Positions 1 to 9,565 of a stretch of 64,000 bases of DNA are shown one piece after another (within the stretch, counting starts at the first letter, position 1; every line of letters starts with the position of its first letter). The notes below the pieces were generated by a model that did not search any database, had not been told where the DNA came from, and saw only the letters and a program-made list of their open reading frames with translations. Origin of the DNA: Symbiodinium natans (taxonomy: Eukaryota; Sar; Dinophyceae; Suessiales; Symbiodiniaceae); assembly GCA_905221605.1 (NCBI GenBank), contig CAJNDS010000102.1:310001-374000 (forward strand), read 5' to 3'. The translations under genes were made by a program, and so were the position numbers.

Positions 1-85
1 TGCATCCAGGTCTCTTGCAGCCAGCCGGGTTCGAGTTAAGTCCGAGGCCCACGTCCTCCCAAACCAAAAACCCCAAACCCCAAAC

Positions 86-1656
86 CCTGCACCGCACAAG
101 GCCTTCTCCTCCTCGTAGGCCATAAGCAAGCTAAGGGGGTTCATCGCATCCTGCAAGAACAAAGGGCTTAAGGGATGCCAACAGAACAATTTTTAGGGGT
201 TTTTCCCTCCTGCGCAGCTGGGGCGAATCCACTTCGCAGGGTTGATGACGAGACGACTTGATATTTGGGGCTTTGGGGTTTAGGGTTTAGGGTTTCGTGC
301 GAAGAGACATTGAAGGCACGGCGTTGGCTCATGTGACTTCCCAAGCATTAGCAGGTTCTAACCCCCCTAAGCCGAAGCCCCCCCCCAAAAAAGAAAATAG
401 TTGGTGAATGGAGCTTTGGGTGCACCCTTATTCCGGGACACCCGAAACCCTACAACCCTGAGCCCAAAGCCCTTTTGTGGAGGTAGGGATACCCGAAACC
501 CTAACCCCTATGCCCTAAATGCTTATGTAGGGAAAGAAGGATCCCAACCCTAGACCCTAGACCCTAGACCCTAAATCCTAAACCCTAAACCCTAACTCTA
601 AACCTGACAATTTGGGGTCCCGAAGCGGTCCTGCAGGTCGTTCTGCCACATCACGGCGCGAGGGGATGCCCCGACATCCCCTGGTAGCATGATTCCCAAG
701 TCGATCCGAGGATCCCTTTTGCCAAAATCCATCTTGGGCCCTACTTACCTTACGTACAGTTTAGTAGCAATTGCTCGTACTTTCTAGCTATAACCCGTGA
801 AGCCGTTTGCAAAGAGGATCCCAGGTACACCAGGGTACATGCCCGGTTTAGCGCTTAAGGCATGCGGTGTAGGGGCGCAGCAGAAGCTGTCCTGCACAAC
901 TGATGGCTTACGCTGCCTCTTCGTGCCTGCAATACCCTCCGAGCCCTAGAAGCTTTCTTGCAACCCTCTCGTATGTACCCTTAAACCCAGACCACCAACA
1001 CCGGCAAGTCAACCTCACAGCAAGACACGGGAGTTCCGAGCTTTGTCATGCTCCCCTTCTGAGGCCAAGCGTCGCAGCGTGTAGAGGTTCCTTGACCGAA
1101 GCATCCCAAGCGTGCAGGGTTTATGGGAATGAGGGTTGAGGATGTTGAGCGCTGGGCTGCACAGGGAGCGGAACCGGGAAGGGGAAACGAACCCCGGAGG
1201 CAAAATCCTGCGTCATGCCGAGCACTCGCAAGAACCGCCGCTGTGTGCGTCATCGAGCTTTCATCGACAGGCGCCCTGTGTTCAAAATGAGTTCAGAGTT
1301 ACCAGAGCATGCAGCTCAGGGTCATATCCATGAACGCTGGCTCCGACGCGCGCCCAGTTTGCCAGTCGTCGTGGCGAGCGATGTCGGGCTGAGCCACATA
1401 CCTGGGCACCATAACCCTAAACCCTAAACCCTAAACCCTCAACCCTAAGAGTCCATGTCTCTTTGTTGGCAACTTGGCAAGACGCTGACCCGGAAACATC
1501 CTCAACCCTTTAAGGGATTTGACGCGGTTACCTAATTCCGGCAGTCCCTATACGCTAAGAGCCAGCAAGTGTAAGCGTCACAATCCTCGGAAACCCCATG
1601 CGCCACGTAATTTGCAGCCCGGCCCACACCTCTCGAAACACGCGTTCCGGCATGTC
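86..1656 (-). CDS. Split gene, unknown product, six exons, 3' part beyond window
   Basis: I do not recognise the product. Six minus-strand exons read open with matching phases: 1656-1595, 1275-1193, 1090-1014, 891-822, 740-604 and 150-86. Exon ends leave 2,1,0,1,0,2 bases and each next exon supplies the complement, about 170 codons in all. Acceptors are all AG followed by G (for example the pyrimidine-rich TTCTTGCAG before 150). Donors are GT except the 822/821 junction, which is GG and flanks an inverted-repeat element. The 604 donor is GTTTAG and the 86 donor GTTTGGGG, both the first unit of a telomere-type block. The exon at 740-604 carries the clearest coding composition (segments such as MDFGKRDPRIDLGIML). 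A possible earlier exon lies near 1960-2000. Neither start nor stop codon is visible. Exon boundaries are inferred. Confidence 0.6.
550..603 (-). repeat. TTTAGGG-type block starting at a 5' splice site
   Basis: The plus strand shows CCCTAGA/CCCTAAA units; on the minus strand the block begins GTTTAGAGTTTAGGG immediately after the exon ending at 604. Confidence 0.85.
741..821. mobile_element. Inverted-repeat element family A acting as intron (introner-like)
   Basis: This 81-bp insert has ends resembling TTTACCTACAG and its inverse and separates two in-phase exons of the gene at 86-1656. On the minus strand the junctions are CCTG/GGATCC and GTAG/GGCC, so the intron is GG...AG followed by G. Other copies are at 2944-3020, 27576-27668 and 49881-49956, with partial copies near 20550-20592 and 28139-28176. 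Confidence 0.6.
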
Positions 1657-2032
1657 CTGGCGCTGTGAACTTGGGCTGTGAGGTTAGGCGGTTTAGGGTT
1701 TAGGGTTTAGGGGTTAGGGTTTCTCACAGTTTAATGCGCAGGTCTGCTGACGACGCCAAGCAAGCATGCCATTGACAAGTCGAACCTTCCCAGGAGAGCT
1801 CATTGACTACTCTCACTCATGCGCGTGAATCTGGTGCCTTCTTGCCGTATAAGACACGCACCCCAAGATAAGCAGCTCCCTAAACCCTAAACCCTAAACC
1901 CTAAAACCTAAACCCTAAACCCAGGCAATCGTTGTTATATCAGCTGCCGGACACATGTGCCATCATGAAAGCAGTTTCGGATGCCTCCACGAACTGATGT
2001 GAAGCATGGTGAGCTCTTAACCCGCACTGCGG

Positions 2033-2284
2033 TGTAGGGTTTAGAGTTTAGGGTTTAGGGTCGGTTTAGGGTTTAGGGTTTAGGGTTTAGGGTTTAGGGT
2101 TTAGGGTTTAGGGTTTAGGGTTAGGGTCTAGGGTCGGTTTAGGGTTAGGGTTTAGGGTTTAGGGTCTAGGGTCTAGGGTCTAGGGTCTAGGGTCTAGGGT
2201 CTAGGGTCTAGGGTTTAGGGTTTAGGGTTTAGGGTTTAGGGTTTAGGGTTTAGGGTTTAGGGTTTAGGGTTTAGGGTTTAGGGT
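2033..2284 (+). repeat. Long TTTAGGG array with an inner TCTAGGG tract
   Basis: About 250 bp of TTTAGGG units. Within it, roughly 2163-2212 is homogenised to TCTAGGG (about seven consecutive units) before reverting to TTTAGGG. Boundaries to unique DNA are sharp. Confidence 0.97.
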
Positions 2285-2943
2285 GCCAAAGGATGGCCCG
2301 GTCCAAGCCGAACGCGTCCGGCTCATATAGCTGCAGCATGACGATGGAGGGGTCGTCGACCTTCCCAGGGGCTTCGGCAAGGCGCGAGTGGCTAAGCTGA
2401 GAGTTTTTGGACTATATTTTACCCCTACCCTTCATTAGCAGGTACGACTCATAAAACGGAAGGAAAAGAGGGTCCCAGGTCGACATGGGGCTCCGCGTTT
2501 TTGGGCACCCTAAACCTTAAACCCTGAACCCTGAACCCTAAACCCTAAACCGTATTTTTTTGCTTGGATCACTCCGTAGGTGTTGCTTCGCTTTCGACTC
2601 GCGCACTTGCGGACGGCAGGCGAGGGATCAGGGTGCGATAGCCAGAAACACATGTCGCATGTGATTTTGGGCAGCGGCCGTTTCCGGATGATCCCGGACG
2701 AGCAGGGTAACTTAAGCCCTACGCCCAAAACCCAACCATTCACCCCCCAACCCCCCCCCCCCCCCAGAAAACCTTAAAGCCCTGAGCCTGAGCCCTAAAC
2801 CCTAAACCCTAAACCCGCAAAAAGCCCCATGAGCTAGTCCTGCCAGCAACATAATCACACGACTTCCGGGCGGTCTAGGTTGAAATAAGCTTCATCTCCC
2901 CAAACTCCGGCAAAACTTGGTCAAAGACTCAACGTCTGCCTGG

Positions 2944-3020
2944 CACCCTCCTTACCCACAGTATTATGGGTTATACCTACTCAGTGAGCTTAATTGCGAA
3001 TAAACTGTGGGTAAATAACC
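2944..3020. mobile_element. Inverted-repeat element, family A copy
   Basis: Ends CTTACCCACAG and CTGTGGGTAAATA are inverted copies of each other and match the family A ends of the intron at 741-821. I found no phase-checked exon pair around it. Confidence 0.55.
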
Positions 3021-3439
3021 CTAAAGCCTTTTGCATCCGGGCTTGGGGCAGTCGGCCGGGGATGTAAGTTGCGGATCTCAACGCATGGCGCTCGAGCAAA
3101 GGAGCAGCACTACTGACTGCACGTCTCTATTCGACAATGCCAGCGTCGAGAAACAATTTCAACTGTGAGGACGGATCTCAATGCCTGAACCCTAAACCCT
3201 AAACCCTAAACCCTAAATAGAGTCCCAGGAAAAGCGTATTTTGCGACAAGGTCGGGCCTTGCACCTATAGGAGCCCACACCCGTTGCTGAACTTGGCGCC
3301 CTAGACCCGGGGGTAACCTAGGAATAAGAAGGGTGCCCTTTTTGGTTCTAAGGGGGATTATAAAGTTTAGGGTTTAGGGTTTAGGGTTTAGGATTATAAG
3401 GGAACCCCAACCCTCAAAAAATGAAAAAAAGGGGCCTAC

Positions 3440-4067
3440 TCCCGGTCTTGGCCCCTCCTGGAAGAGCAGCTCGATGTATGCGAATCGCTCCTCGTCGTCG
3501 GTCAGCTTTCTCGTTCCGGCCTTCAGGCCCAAGCATTTCGCTAGGGTTTAGGGTTTAGGGTTTGGGGTTTAGGGCTTAGGGTTAAACCGATCCTAAATGG
3601 AACTTCAAACAGTGACCCCCAAGAATATAGGAGGAATGTAACTGGACTATACGTACCAGGGCCCCACATTCCCTGTATACTCCCAATAACGAAAACAAGC
3701 ACACGCACAACAAATTCAAACCCTAAAGCCCTGAAACCCTAAACACCTGAAACCCTAAAACCCTAAAAACCCTAAAAACCCTAAAACCCAAAAAAACCTA
3801 AAACCCTAAAAACCCTAAACCGCTAAACCCCTAAACCCCTAAACCCTCTCAACCCCTAAAGCCCTAAACCCTAAAACCCTAAAACCCTAAAACCCTAAAG
3901 CCCTAAAGCCCTAAAGCCCTAAAGCCCTAAAGCCCTAAACCCGAACCCCTAACCCCTAAAAACCGGTGGGCACTCCCAGGGCGCCTGATGCCCTTCGAGA
4001 CGCCGCGTCGCCTCCGCGGCGATTCGCAGCATCTCCTCCATGGCCTGCGCCGGGTAGAAGAGGTTGG
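3440..4067 (-). CDS. Two or three exons of an unknown split gene
   Basis: Exon 4067-3964 (34 codons, two-base start, ends in phase 0) and exon 3540-3440 (33 codons, two-base start) are clearly coding, with acidic and basic residues mixed (AMEEMLRIAAEATRRLEGH; KLTDDEERFAYIELLFQEG). Their phases join only if a further exon lies between. A 16-nt candidate occurs near 3655-3670 (GGAATGTGGGGCCCTG between TATACAG and GTACGTATAG) and would fit exactly. The first exon is followed at once by GTTTTTAGGGG, the start of a telomere-type block. The second is preceded at once by CCCTAAACCCTAG, the end of another block. The intron therefore carries inverted telomere-type blocks at its two ends. Product unknown. 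Confidence 0.6.
3718..3963 (-). repeat. Degenerate CCCTAAA block with CCCTAAAG units
   Basis: About 245 bp of seven- and eight-base variants (CCCTAAA, CCCTAAAA, CCCTAAAG repeated about six times near 3895-3940). On the minus strand it begins at the donor of the exon ending at 3964. Confidence 0.95.
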
Positions 4068-4359
4068 CTATTGTAGGGTTTATAGGGTTTAGGGTTTAGG
4101 GTTCCCATCTGATGTTGAAGGCGCAGGCTAACCATGATGAAAAATTTTTATACCTACTGAACATTCACATCATACATACCACAGCACACCGCAACGTAAC
4201 ATAACATGCAACAGCATAAAGCTAAGAATGATATTCGTATGCACGCACATGCAGATATATGCCGCCAAATGCTATATACACATGCCCGCACTGCACACAC
4301 AGGTACATATGTATATACACACATACATCAAATTCAGCATCTCTAAATGCACATCTAAG

Positions 4360-4443
4360 TCATCTCTCGGCTCCATCCTTCCGTAGCCGGAAGAAGGCGA
4401 TGCTTCTGTGCTCCTCACTGCGGTAGTACACTCCTTGGCGACA
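4360..4443 (-). CDS. Probable 3'-terminal exon, unknown product
   Basis: After CAG at 4446-4444 an open frame of 27 codons ends in TGA at 4362-4360. Composition is strongly coding (for example VYYRSEEHRSIAFFRLRKDG). Another frame in the same stretch is also open, so the choice rests on composition only. A telomere-type unit lies just upstream of the acceptor. Product unknown. Confidence 0.4.
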   Translation of the reverse strand, partial: CRQGVYYRSEEHRSIAFFRLRKDGAER

Positions 4444-4824
4444 CTGCTGAGGTGTAGGGTTTAAGGATAAACTCTTCAAACCCTAAAAGTTTTAGACCCT
4501 ACACCCCAAATCCCAAACCCTAAACTCCGACTTGGGGGTTGAAAGGGTTTAGGGTTCATAGGGGCTTCGGGCTATCGTGAGGGTGTCAGGGTCTAGGCTT
4601 GACCGTCGTTCGGGATCAGGCGGGTGCGGGGAGGGGGGGGTTCCAATGTTTAAGGGTAGGGCGTATAAGTTCAGGGGTTTGGGTGGGCTTCTGGATTGGG
4701 ATTTTTAGGGGCCCGGGCAGCCAGGGAGATTTCTCCGAAGAAGCCATAGTGAGCCCAGCTGCGCGAGAACAGTCCGAGCAGCCCACACCCTGAACCCTGT
4801 TTATCTGAACCCTTCAGCCCGAAC

Positions 4825-4935
4825 CTGGCAAACTGCCTGGTTTGGGGCCTTTCGGGGTGAACTATAGGCCCGAATTAGGGTTTGGAAGCTGATAGTTGCT
4901 GAAGGAGTGAACGCGCGCCCTAAACCCCAGACGCC
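4825..4935 (-). CDS. Exon of unknown gene
   Basis: Thirty-seven codons, phase 0 to phase 0, between TTCAG/GGCG and GCCAG/GTTCGG. An open stretch continues on the same strand after TTCAG near 4790, which could be the next exon, but the gap would be only about 35 bp and is doubtful. Product unknown. Confidence 0.4.
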
Positions 4936-5100
4936 CTGAAGCCTAAGTAACCACCCTACACACCCCAAGGTGTACAGATCCACACAGCCTATCGGCCACT
5001 AGCATCGCTCTACTTTCTCTCATTTCAGGATGTTTCCGTGCTTTCGGCCGCTGCCTTCTGCTTTTCTCATCTGAGCGATTGTTGTTGTTGTTGTTGTTTT

Positions 5101-5102
5101 TT

Positions 5103-5133
<31 letters not shown>

Positions 5134-5149
5134 GGGAGGGGGGGACGGA
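5101..5149. repeat. Homopolymer T then G run
   Basis: A run of T is followed by about 24 G, one A and more G. Long G or C runs recur at 9757, 15879, 41609, 44227, 46772, 51248 and 52539. Confidence 0.9.
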
Positions 5150-5211
5150 ACCCAGCAGCCTGTGGTGTTGGGAATAGGCCCTGAACCGTCACACCCAAAG
5201 CTACCATTTGC

Positions 5212-5310
5212 TTAAGAACCCACCATAAAAAAACACACACAAAAAATAGCAATCCCTAAACTACCCTTATAAGGAAAACATGTGTTTGTTTTTTGGGGGT
5301 TCTTAAGCAA
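5212..5310. mobile_element. Inverted-repeat element family G
   Basis: Near-perfect terminal inverted repeats TTTGCTTAAGAACCC and GGGTTCTTAAGCAAA bound about 98 bp with A-rich and T-rich inner arms. Related copies are at 9517-9640, 42531-42729 and 46750-46880; some have expanded C and A runs next to the repeat. Confidence 0.7.
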
Positions 5311-5327
5311 ACCCTAAACCCTAAACC

Positions 5328-5411
5328 CTAGAAAGTGTCCAAAGCCTTTCTTTCGATGCATGCCGCGAGTCGCACCCGAGCTTCGCGGGGCGAGGTGCAG
5401 ACCTCTTCAGA
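5328..5411 (-). CDS. Probable 3'-terminal exon, unknown product
   Basis: Twenty-seven codons plus TAG (5330-5328) follow CCCTAAACCTCCCAAG, a telomere-type block running straight into the acceptor. Composition (SEEVCTSPREARVRLAACIE) looks coding. The opposite strand is also open, ending in AG/GTTTAGGG, so the strand is not certain. Confidence 0.4.
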   Translation of the reverse strand, partial: SEEVCTSPREARVRLAACIERKALDTF

Positions 5412-5416
5412 CTTGG

Positions 5417-5535
5417 GAGGTTTAGGGCTTGGGGTTTATAGGGTTTAGGGTTTAGGGTTTAGGGTTTAGGGCTTAGCTAGGGTTGAGGGTTTAGGGTTTA
5501 GGGCTTAGGGTTTATAGGGTTTAGGGTTTAGGGCC
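5417..5535 (+). repeat. TTTAGGG array with TTTATAGGG variants
   Basis: The array follows GGGAG directly and mixes TTTAGGG, GCTTAGGG and TTTATAGGG units over about 118 bp. Confidence 0.95.
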
Positions 5536-5851
5536 GCCTGCCTAGTAGTCTGTGTTGCGTATCGGCCCATCTACAGCTCGTTGATATCTTGATAGCACAT
5601 ACCTGTGACTCCCAAACCCTGCCAAGTACTAGGCAATAACCCCCTAGATATAGGGTATAACACCTCAAAATAGTAGTAGGTAACTAGAGCCCCACTGAGC
5701 ATGGCCTTGCACGACTGTCGATAGCATGCCACGACACCCAACACCCTATGACCCAACAGCAGGTAAGCAACCACGATCCACTTGTACCAAGTCTAGCACC
5801 CAGACTTTCCGGCTATAGAACCAGACCCTAGCAACACATTACTACCGGCTA

Positions 5852-7447
5852 CTAGCAAAGGAGCGACCTTTTTCCAAGGTCTCTGAGTCGTTTCTGAGGC
5901 TTCGTCAAGGTCGCAGCCATCTGAACCTCCTCCATTTGCTCGGAGGGCGGCGAAAGTGACCGGGCTGGTGACGTCGGCTCAGCATCCTCCTCTGCAAGCT
6001 GAGTCGCGTCGTCGGATGTGGGCGAAAGTGGGCAGGCCGGTGATGTGGGCTCATTATCCTCGGCCACTTCGGTCACGTCATCCGAGACGTCGTCCACGAC
6101 TGCTGTCTTCAAAGTCGTCAAGCGCGCTGATACTAATGCTTCCTCCGTCGACTCGCGCGGCTTTTGTGCCGTGTCCTTGACTCTCGACTCCTTTCTTTTC
6201 TTCTTCCGCTTCGCACTTGATGTCCTGCTGGAGGCATCATGAGATTTGAATGCTTTCGGCTTGTCCTTGCCCTTCTTGTGACGGGCTTTATGTTTCGAAC
6301 CTTCTCCATCATCAGACCTCTTCTGATCCCTCTGCGGCAAACCCCGGTGCTTGTCCAACGGTGCCATCCTCGAGCTTTCCCCCCAAAATTCCGGCGCCAT
6401 CTCCGTGGTGGCAAGCAAGCTCGGCAAGCCCCAGGCAGCCGCCACTTTAGGATCCAGCGCTGGAGTGGTGGGATGGTGTGCGCTTGGGGGCGATGCTTGG
6501 GTCGGCGGGTGTGTGTCTGGTGTGTCGGCGCTGTGCTTGGGTGCTGGCGGCAGCGGTCGCGCTCCTACGCCCTGTGCCGGTGGCACCTGCGGCACCACCT
6601 CTGACATCTCTTTGGATCGCTTCGCTCGCTTTCCGGCTGCATGGTGCTGTGCCTGGGTGTCAGCTTTGCCACCCATGCCCATCCACTGCATCCGCGCTCG
6701 CACGTGCTCGTCCATGAGCTGCTGAGGGACAGCACTCTCTGGGGGGTTCTGCAACGGCGGTGACAGCTCCGGGTTCGAGGCGGGCGTAGTTGAGGAGACC
6801 TGGGACATCTGTGGAGGTGGTGGGGGCTCCTCGAAGGCGCCTCCATCCAAATCGGGCGGCGGCGGAGGATGCGGCCTCTGCAAAGTCGGCTCAGGGTTTG
6901 CGCGTGACGCGTCTCGTTTCGGGGAGTCCAAGGCAGCCTCAAATGGATGCCACTCTTCACCGTCCAACTCGGCATCCTCCCCCGCAAAGACCTGGCTCTG
7001 GATACTAATTGTCAGGGTCGCGGTTGTTGTCTGCGAGATGGAGCCCCCGCGACTTCCGCGGGCAGGCATCAAGACCTGCCATCCGCTGCCCAGAACTCGG
7101 AACGAGCCACGGTGCAGAGGCTCCCACACATCTTTGGTGCTAGGCCTTGGGCAGGACGGTCGCACAGCCGTCCCGTTCTTGGAGTTGTCCCTGATGCACA
7201 GACCACCCACTTCGAGCTCACTGGCGGAATTTCGGATGAAGAGCTCCGCGTGGAACTGCGACACTCCATCACGGTCCACGGTCACATCATTTGAGGGGCT
7301 TCGCCCGACACGGATGACCTTACCCTCTTGCAGCGTGAAGTCCTGAACGCGCTTCGTAGCTTCGTGGAGAATCCTGACACGGCACTTCACCAGCACAGAT
7401 GTCTTTGCCTGCTCCTTGTCATCAATGCCCAATTCCATGCCATCCAT
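5852..7447 (-). CDS. FHA-domain protein, single-exon gene
   Basis: The 531-codon uninterrupted frame has a forkhead-associated domain at about residues 22-130: IRVGRSPSNDV (GRS phosphothreonine-loop motif), SQFHAELF (S..HA) and IRDNSKNGTAV (N-G-T). FHA domains bind phosphothreonine, usually in DNA-damage, cell-cycle or RNA-processing scaffolds. The rest is low complexity: proline-rich at about 195-260, a strongly basic stretch at about 390-430 (KRKKKRKE, a likely nuclear signal), then two acidic repeats each holding EPTSPA plus an LSP. ATG at 7447 is the first in frame before the domain. It contains no telomere-type block and no inverted-repeat element, unlike its neighbours. Partner and pathway cannot be told from sequence. 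Confidence 0.85.
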   Translation of the reverse strand: MDGMELGIDDKEQAKTSVLVKCRVRILHEATKRVQDFTLQEGKVIRVGRSPSNDVTVDRDGVSQFHAELFIRNSASELEVGGLCIRDNSKNGTAVRPSCPRPSTKDVWEPLHRGSFRVLGSGWQVLMPARGSRGGSISQTTTATLTISIQSQVFAGEDAELDGEEWHPFEAALDSPKRDASRANPEPTLQRPHPPPPPDLDGGAFEEPPPPPQMSQVSSTTPASNPELSPPLQNPPESAVPQQLMDEHVRARMQWMGMGGKADTQAQHHAAGKRAKRSKEMSEVVPQVPPAQGVGARPLPPAPKHSADTPDTHPPTQASPPSAHHPTTPALDPKVAAAWGLPSLLATTEMAPEFWGESSRMAPLDKHRGLPQRDQKRSDDGEGSKHKARHKKGKDKPKAFKSHDASSRTSSAKRKKKRKESRVKDTAQKPRESTEEALVSARLTTLKTAVVDDVSDDVTEVAEDNEPTSPACPLSPTSDDATQLAEEDAEPTSPARSLSPPSEQMEEVQMAATLTKPQKRLRDLGKRSLLC

Positions 7448-7487
7448 GGGTGGGATGCTTCGCTATGGCCGTGCCATCCATACGCAG

Positions 7488-7740
7488 CTATCGCAGCCTC
7501 GCGCGACACTCCATCAGGCCAAATCGGGCCAAATGGAGAAATGTGTGCCGGTGGTCAAACATGTTCAGTAAGAACTCAAAAGCACTGCAACTCCAAATTA
7601 TTCTTGTCCTAAGGGTACTGGGGCGAGAGGCTGCCTTCGCAAGCAGCAGACGCGGGTGCTGCATAGTGTGGCTGTGTGCTGCGATCTCTTCTGCAGTCCA
7701 TGCCACATGTCGCTGCGAGCTCAAGTCAAGTGTGCGGTCA
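7488..7740 (-). CDS. Possible 3'-terminal exon upstream of the FHA gene
   Basis: An open frame ending in TAG at 7490-7488 has coding-like composition (HVAWTAEEIAAHSHTMQHP). Its stop is only about 40 bp before the FHA start codon on the same strand. The acceptor is not settled, so the start is approximate. It may belong to the gene at 8157-8798. Confidence 0.3.
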
Positions 7741-8156
7741 CGGCTCCGGCGCCCGGAAAATAAATCCGAAACCCTAAACCCTAAACCAGCCCCCAACTTG
7801 CATCTACCAGTACTACCGGCTTCTGGCTGCACAATCTCTAGGGGTTGTACCTTGGACCCTTAAGGTTGTCACGTACCCTTTGGGTTTTGGGGAGCCTTTT
7901 TTCAAGATCCTTCAGGTGATATGAAGGGCCATCCTAACTGCGGAGCCTCTTCCAAGCTTGGGCTGCAGAAGGGGAAGTGGACGGCTGGGGGTTTAGGGTT
8001 TAGGGTTTAGGGTTTAGGGGCATATGTGGGCGCATAGTTCGGATAGTGTCAGCCGCGTACAAGAAAAGAAGTTAAAAGGGTATGAACAGTAGCAAGAAAG
8101 CAAATGGCATGTGAAATGTCACGGTTAGGAGCTACTGCATGCAGGAACAACTTTAC

Positions 8157-8798
8157 GTCGCACAAGGCGAAGAATGCTGGTGGAACTTGATGTTGCAAGT
8201 CTCCCGCCTGTGATTTGTGCTCGTTGTCGCTGATCTGGAGAACAGGAACGAATCCTGATGGCAGCAAACGGCATTCACAGTAGCTGCCGACGGGGCCAGA
8301 GGACATCCTACAGCGGTGGTATTGTGCGAGGTCGTGTTGGCAACAGCTTTGCAGCCGGGCGTGGTCGTCGTTTCGTGTAGTCGTCGAAGCACACTTCGTC
8401 ATCGTAAAGCTACAGCAGCAAATGCCATAATGTCACCCATGTTACTACTCTGAATATTCTTCAAGGAACTTTGCTGGACATGGGTTAGGATGGCCATGGC
8501 GAGGTACCCTCTGTATCAGGCTTGCCAACAAGACACGACAAACCCTAAACAACAAACCCCACGAGCCATCAACCCCACGTCCTTGCCTGAAAGGCGTCCT
8601 GTCTTTGCAGACTTGCCCTTCCTTGGTAGCCCAGCAACCATATTGTGATAAGGGCACCCTTTTTTGCGGTTGGTTATTTTATAAGGGAAACCATAAATCA
8701 AAAAAAAGTAAAGGGTACCACTGGGCTACGAAGCTTCACGTTCAGCCCTTTGCCGGTGCCGTGGCCGTCCATCATCTTGGAGATGGCGTCAGCCTCAG
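8157..8798 (-). CDS. Three exons of a conserved dinoflagellate-type gene
   Basis: Exons 8798-8738, 8621-8587 and 8254-8157 join in phase and spell, across both junctions, MMDGHGTGKGLNVK then GKSAKTGRLSG then FVPVLQISDNEHKS. I recall a very similar string in many dinoflagellate predicted proteins but cannot name the family. That recollection is what makes this splice model strong. Intron 1 (8737-8622) is an inverted-repeat element plus one copy of its 4-bp duplication and starts GA. Intron 2 (8586-8255) starts GC. Both end AG before G. The first exon is preceded by CCCTAGACCCTAGACAG, the end of the telomere-type block at 8804-8908. A continuation may use DNA near 7960 and 7488-7740. Confidence 0.7.
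8622..8733. mobile_element. Inverted-repeat element family B forming an intron
   Basis: Terminal inverted repeats CTTGGTAGCCCAGYAACC and GGTACCACTGGGCTACGAAG, flanked by the direct repeat CTTC (8618-8621 and 8734-8737). On the minus strand one duplication copy supplies the GA donor and the element end supplies the AG acceptor. A second copy with a different 5-bp duplication is at 18192-18299. Confidence 0.75.
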
Positions 8799-8803
8799 CT
8801 GTC

Positions 8804-8908
8804 TAGGGTCTAGGGTTATGGTTTAGGGTTTAGGGTTTAGGGTTTAGGGTTTAGGGTTTAGAGTTTAGGGTTTAGGGTTTCGGGTTTCGGGTTTAGGGTT
8901 TAGGGTTT
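8804..8908 (+). repeat. TTTAGGG array with TTTCGGG variants
   Basis: About 105 bp; the left end has TCTAGGG units and the right end TTTCGGG. On the minus strand its left end forms the polypyrimidine and AG of a 3' splice site. Confidence 0.95.
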
Positions 8909-9007
8909 GTCAACTGGCGTGAACTGAAGCCTCGGGTGGACCTTGAGCCGTTTTGGGGAGCACATCGGAAGCCTGATAGAGGTTCATAACCAAGACTCAG
9001 TTGTCCT

Positions 9008-9094
9008 TGTCCAGTACCTAGGGGTTTTAAAGGTTAACCTTTGGGAACATAAGGGGAATATTTTAACCCAAAAAGGTTACCTACTCTACTACTA
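9008..9094. repeat. Dispersed repeat family I, copy 1
   Basis: Nearly identical over about 88 bp to 30207-30298, running from GTACCTAGGGGTTTT to CTACTCTACTACTAAG. Its inner sequence is partly palindromic (AAAGGTTAACCTTT). Confidence 0.8.
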
Positions 9095-9534
9095 AGAAGA
9101 GGCAGATGCCAACCTACTGCTTACTGTAGTTGTCCAGCATCCTGGTTTCTAAGGGGCGTATGATACCCCATAGAAAGGCTAAAGGTGACCCCCTCTTCTA
9201 CGAAGCCGCCTATAGGTACAGAAACAAGACAAGAGAGTTGAGAGAAGTGCAGGTTTCATCTTCGTGGCTTCACTGCTCTTCGCCTTTGACGTTCGAGGCC
9301 GAAACCAGTTTCAAACCCCCAACTAAACCCTGAACCCTAAACCCTCAACCCAAGTAACCCTAAACCCTCAACCCAAGTAACGCTAAAGCTTCAACCCAAG
9401 TAACCCTAAACCCTCAACCTTAGTAAACCCCAAATAGTCAATAGTCCCGACGGCTCCAGAGCCTTAACTCCCTAAACAACCCTAAGCCTCAAAAGCGTGA
9501 CAGCCCCATGCTATCACTCTTTGCTTCAGAACCC

Positions 9535-9565
<31 letters not shown>

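Noticed and set aside
7515-7540. Possible spliced-leader relic before the FHA gene
   Set aside because: Only a loose resemblance (GGGCCAAATGGAG); too many mismatches to the dinoflagellate leader.
8445-8520. Short open C-terminus (PRHGHPNPCPAKFLEEYSE then stop) as a terminal exon
   Set aside because: It lies within the intron required by the phase-matched gene model at 8157-8798.
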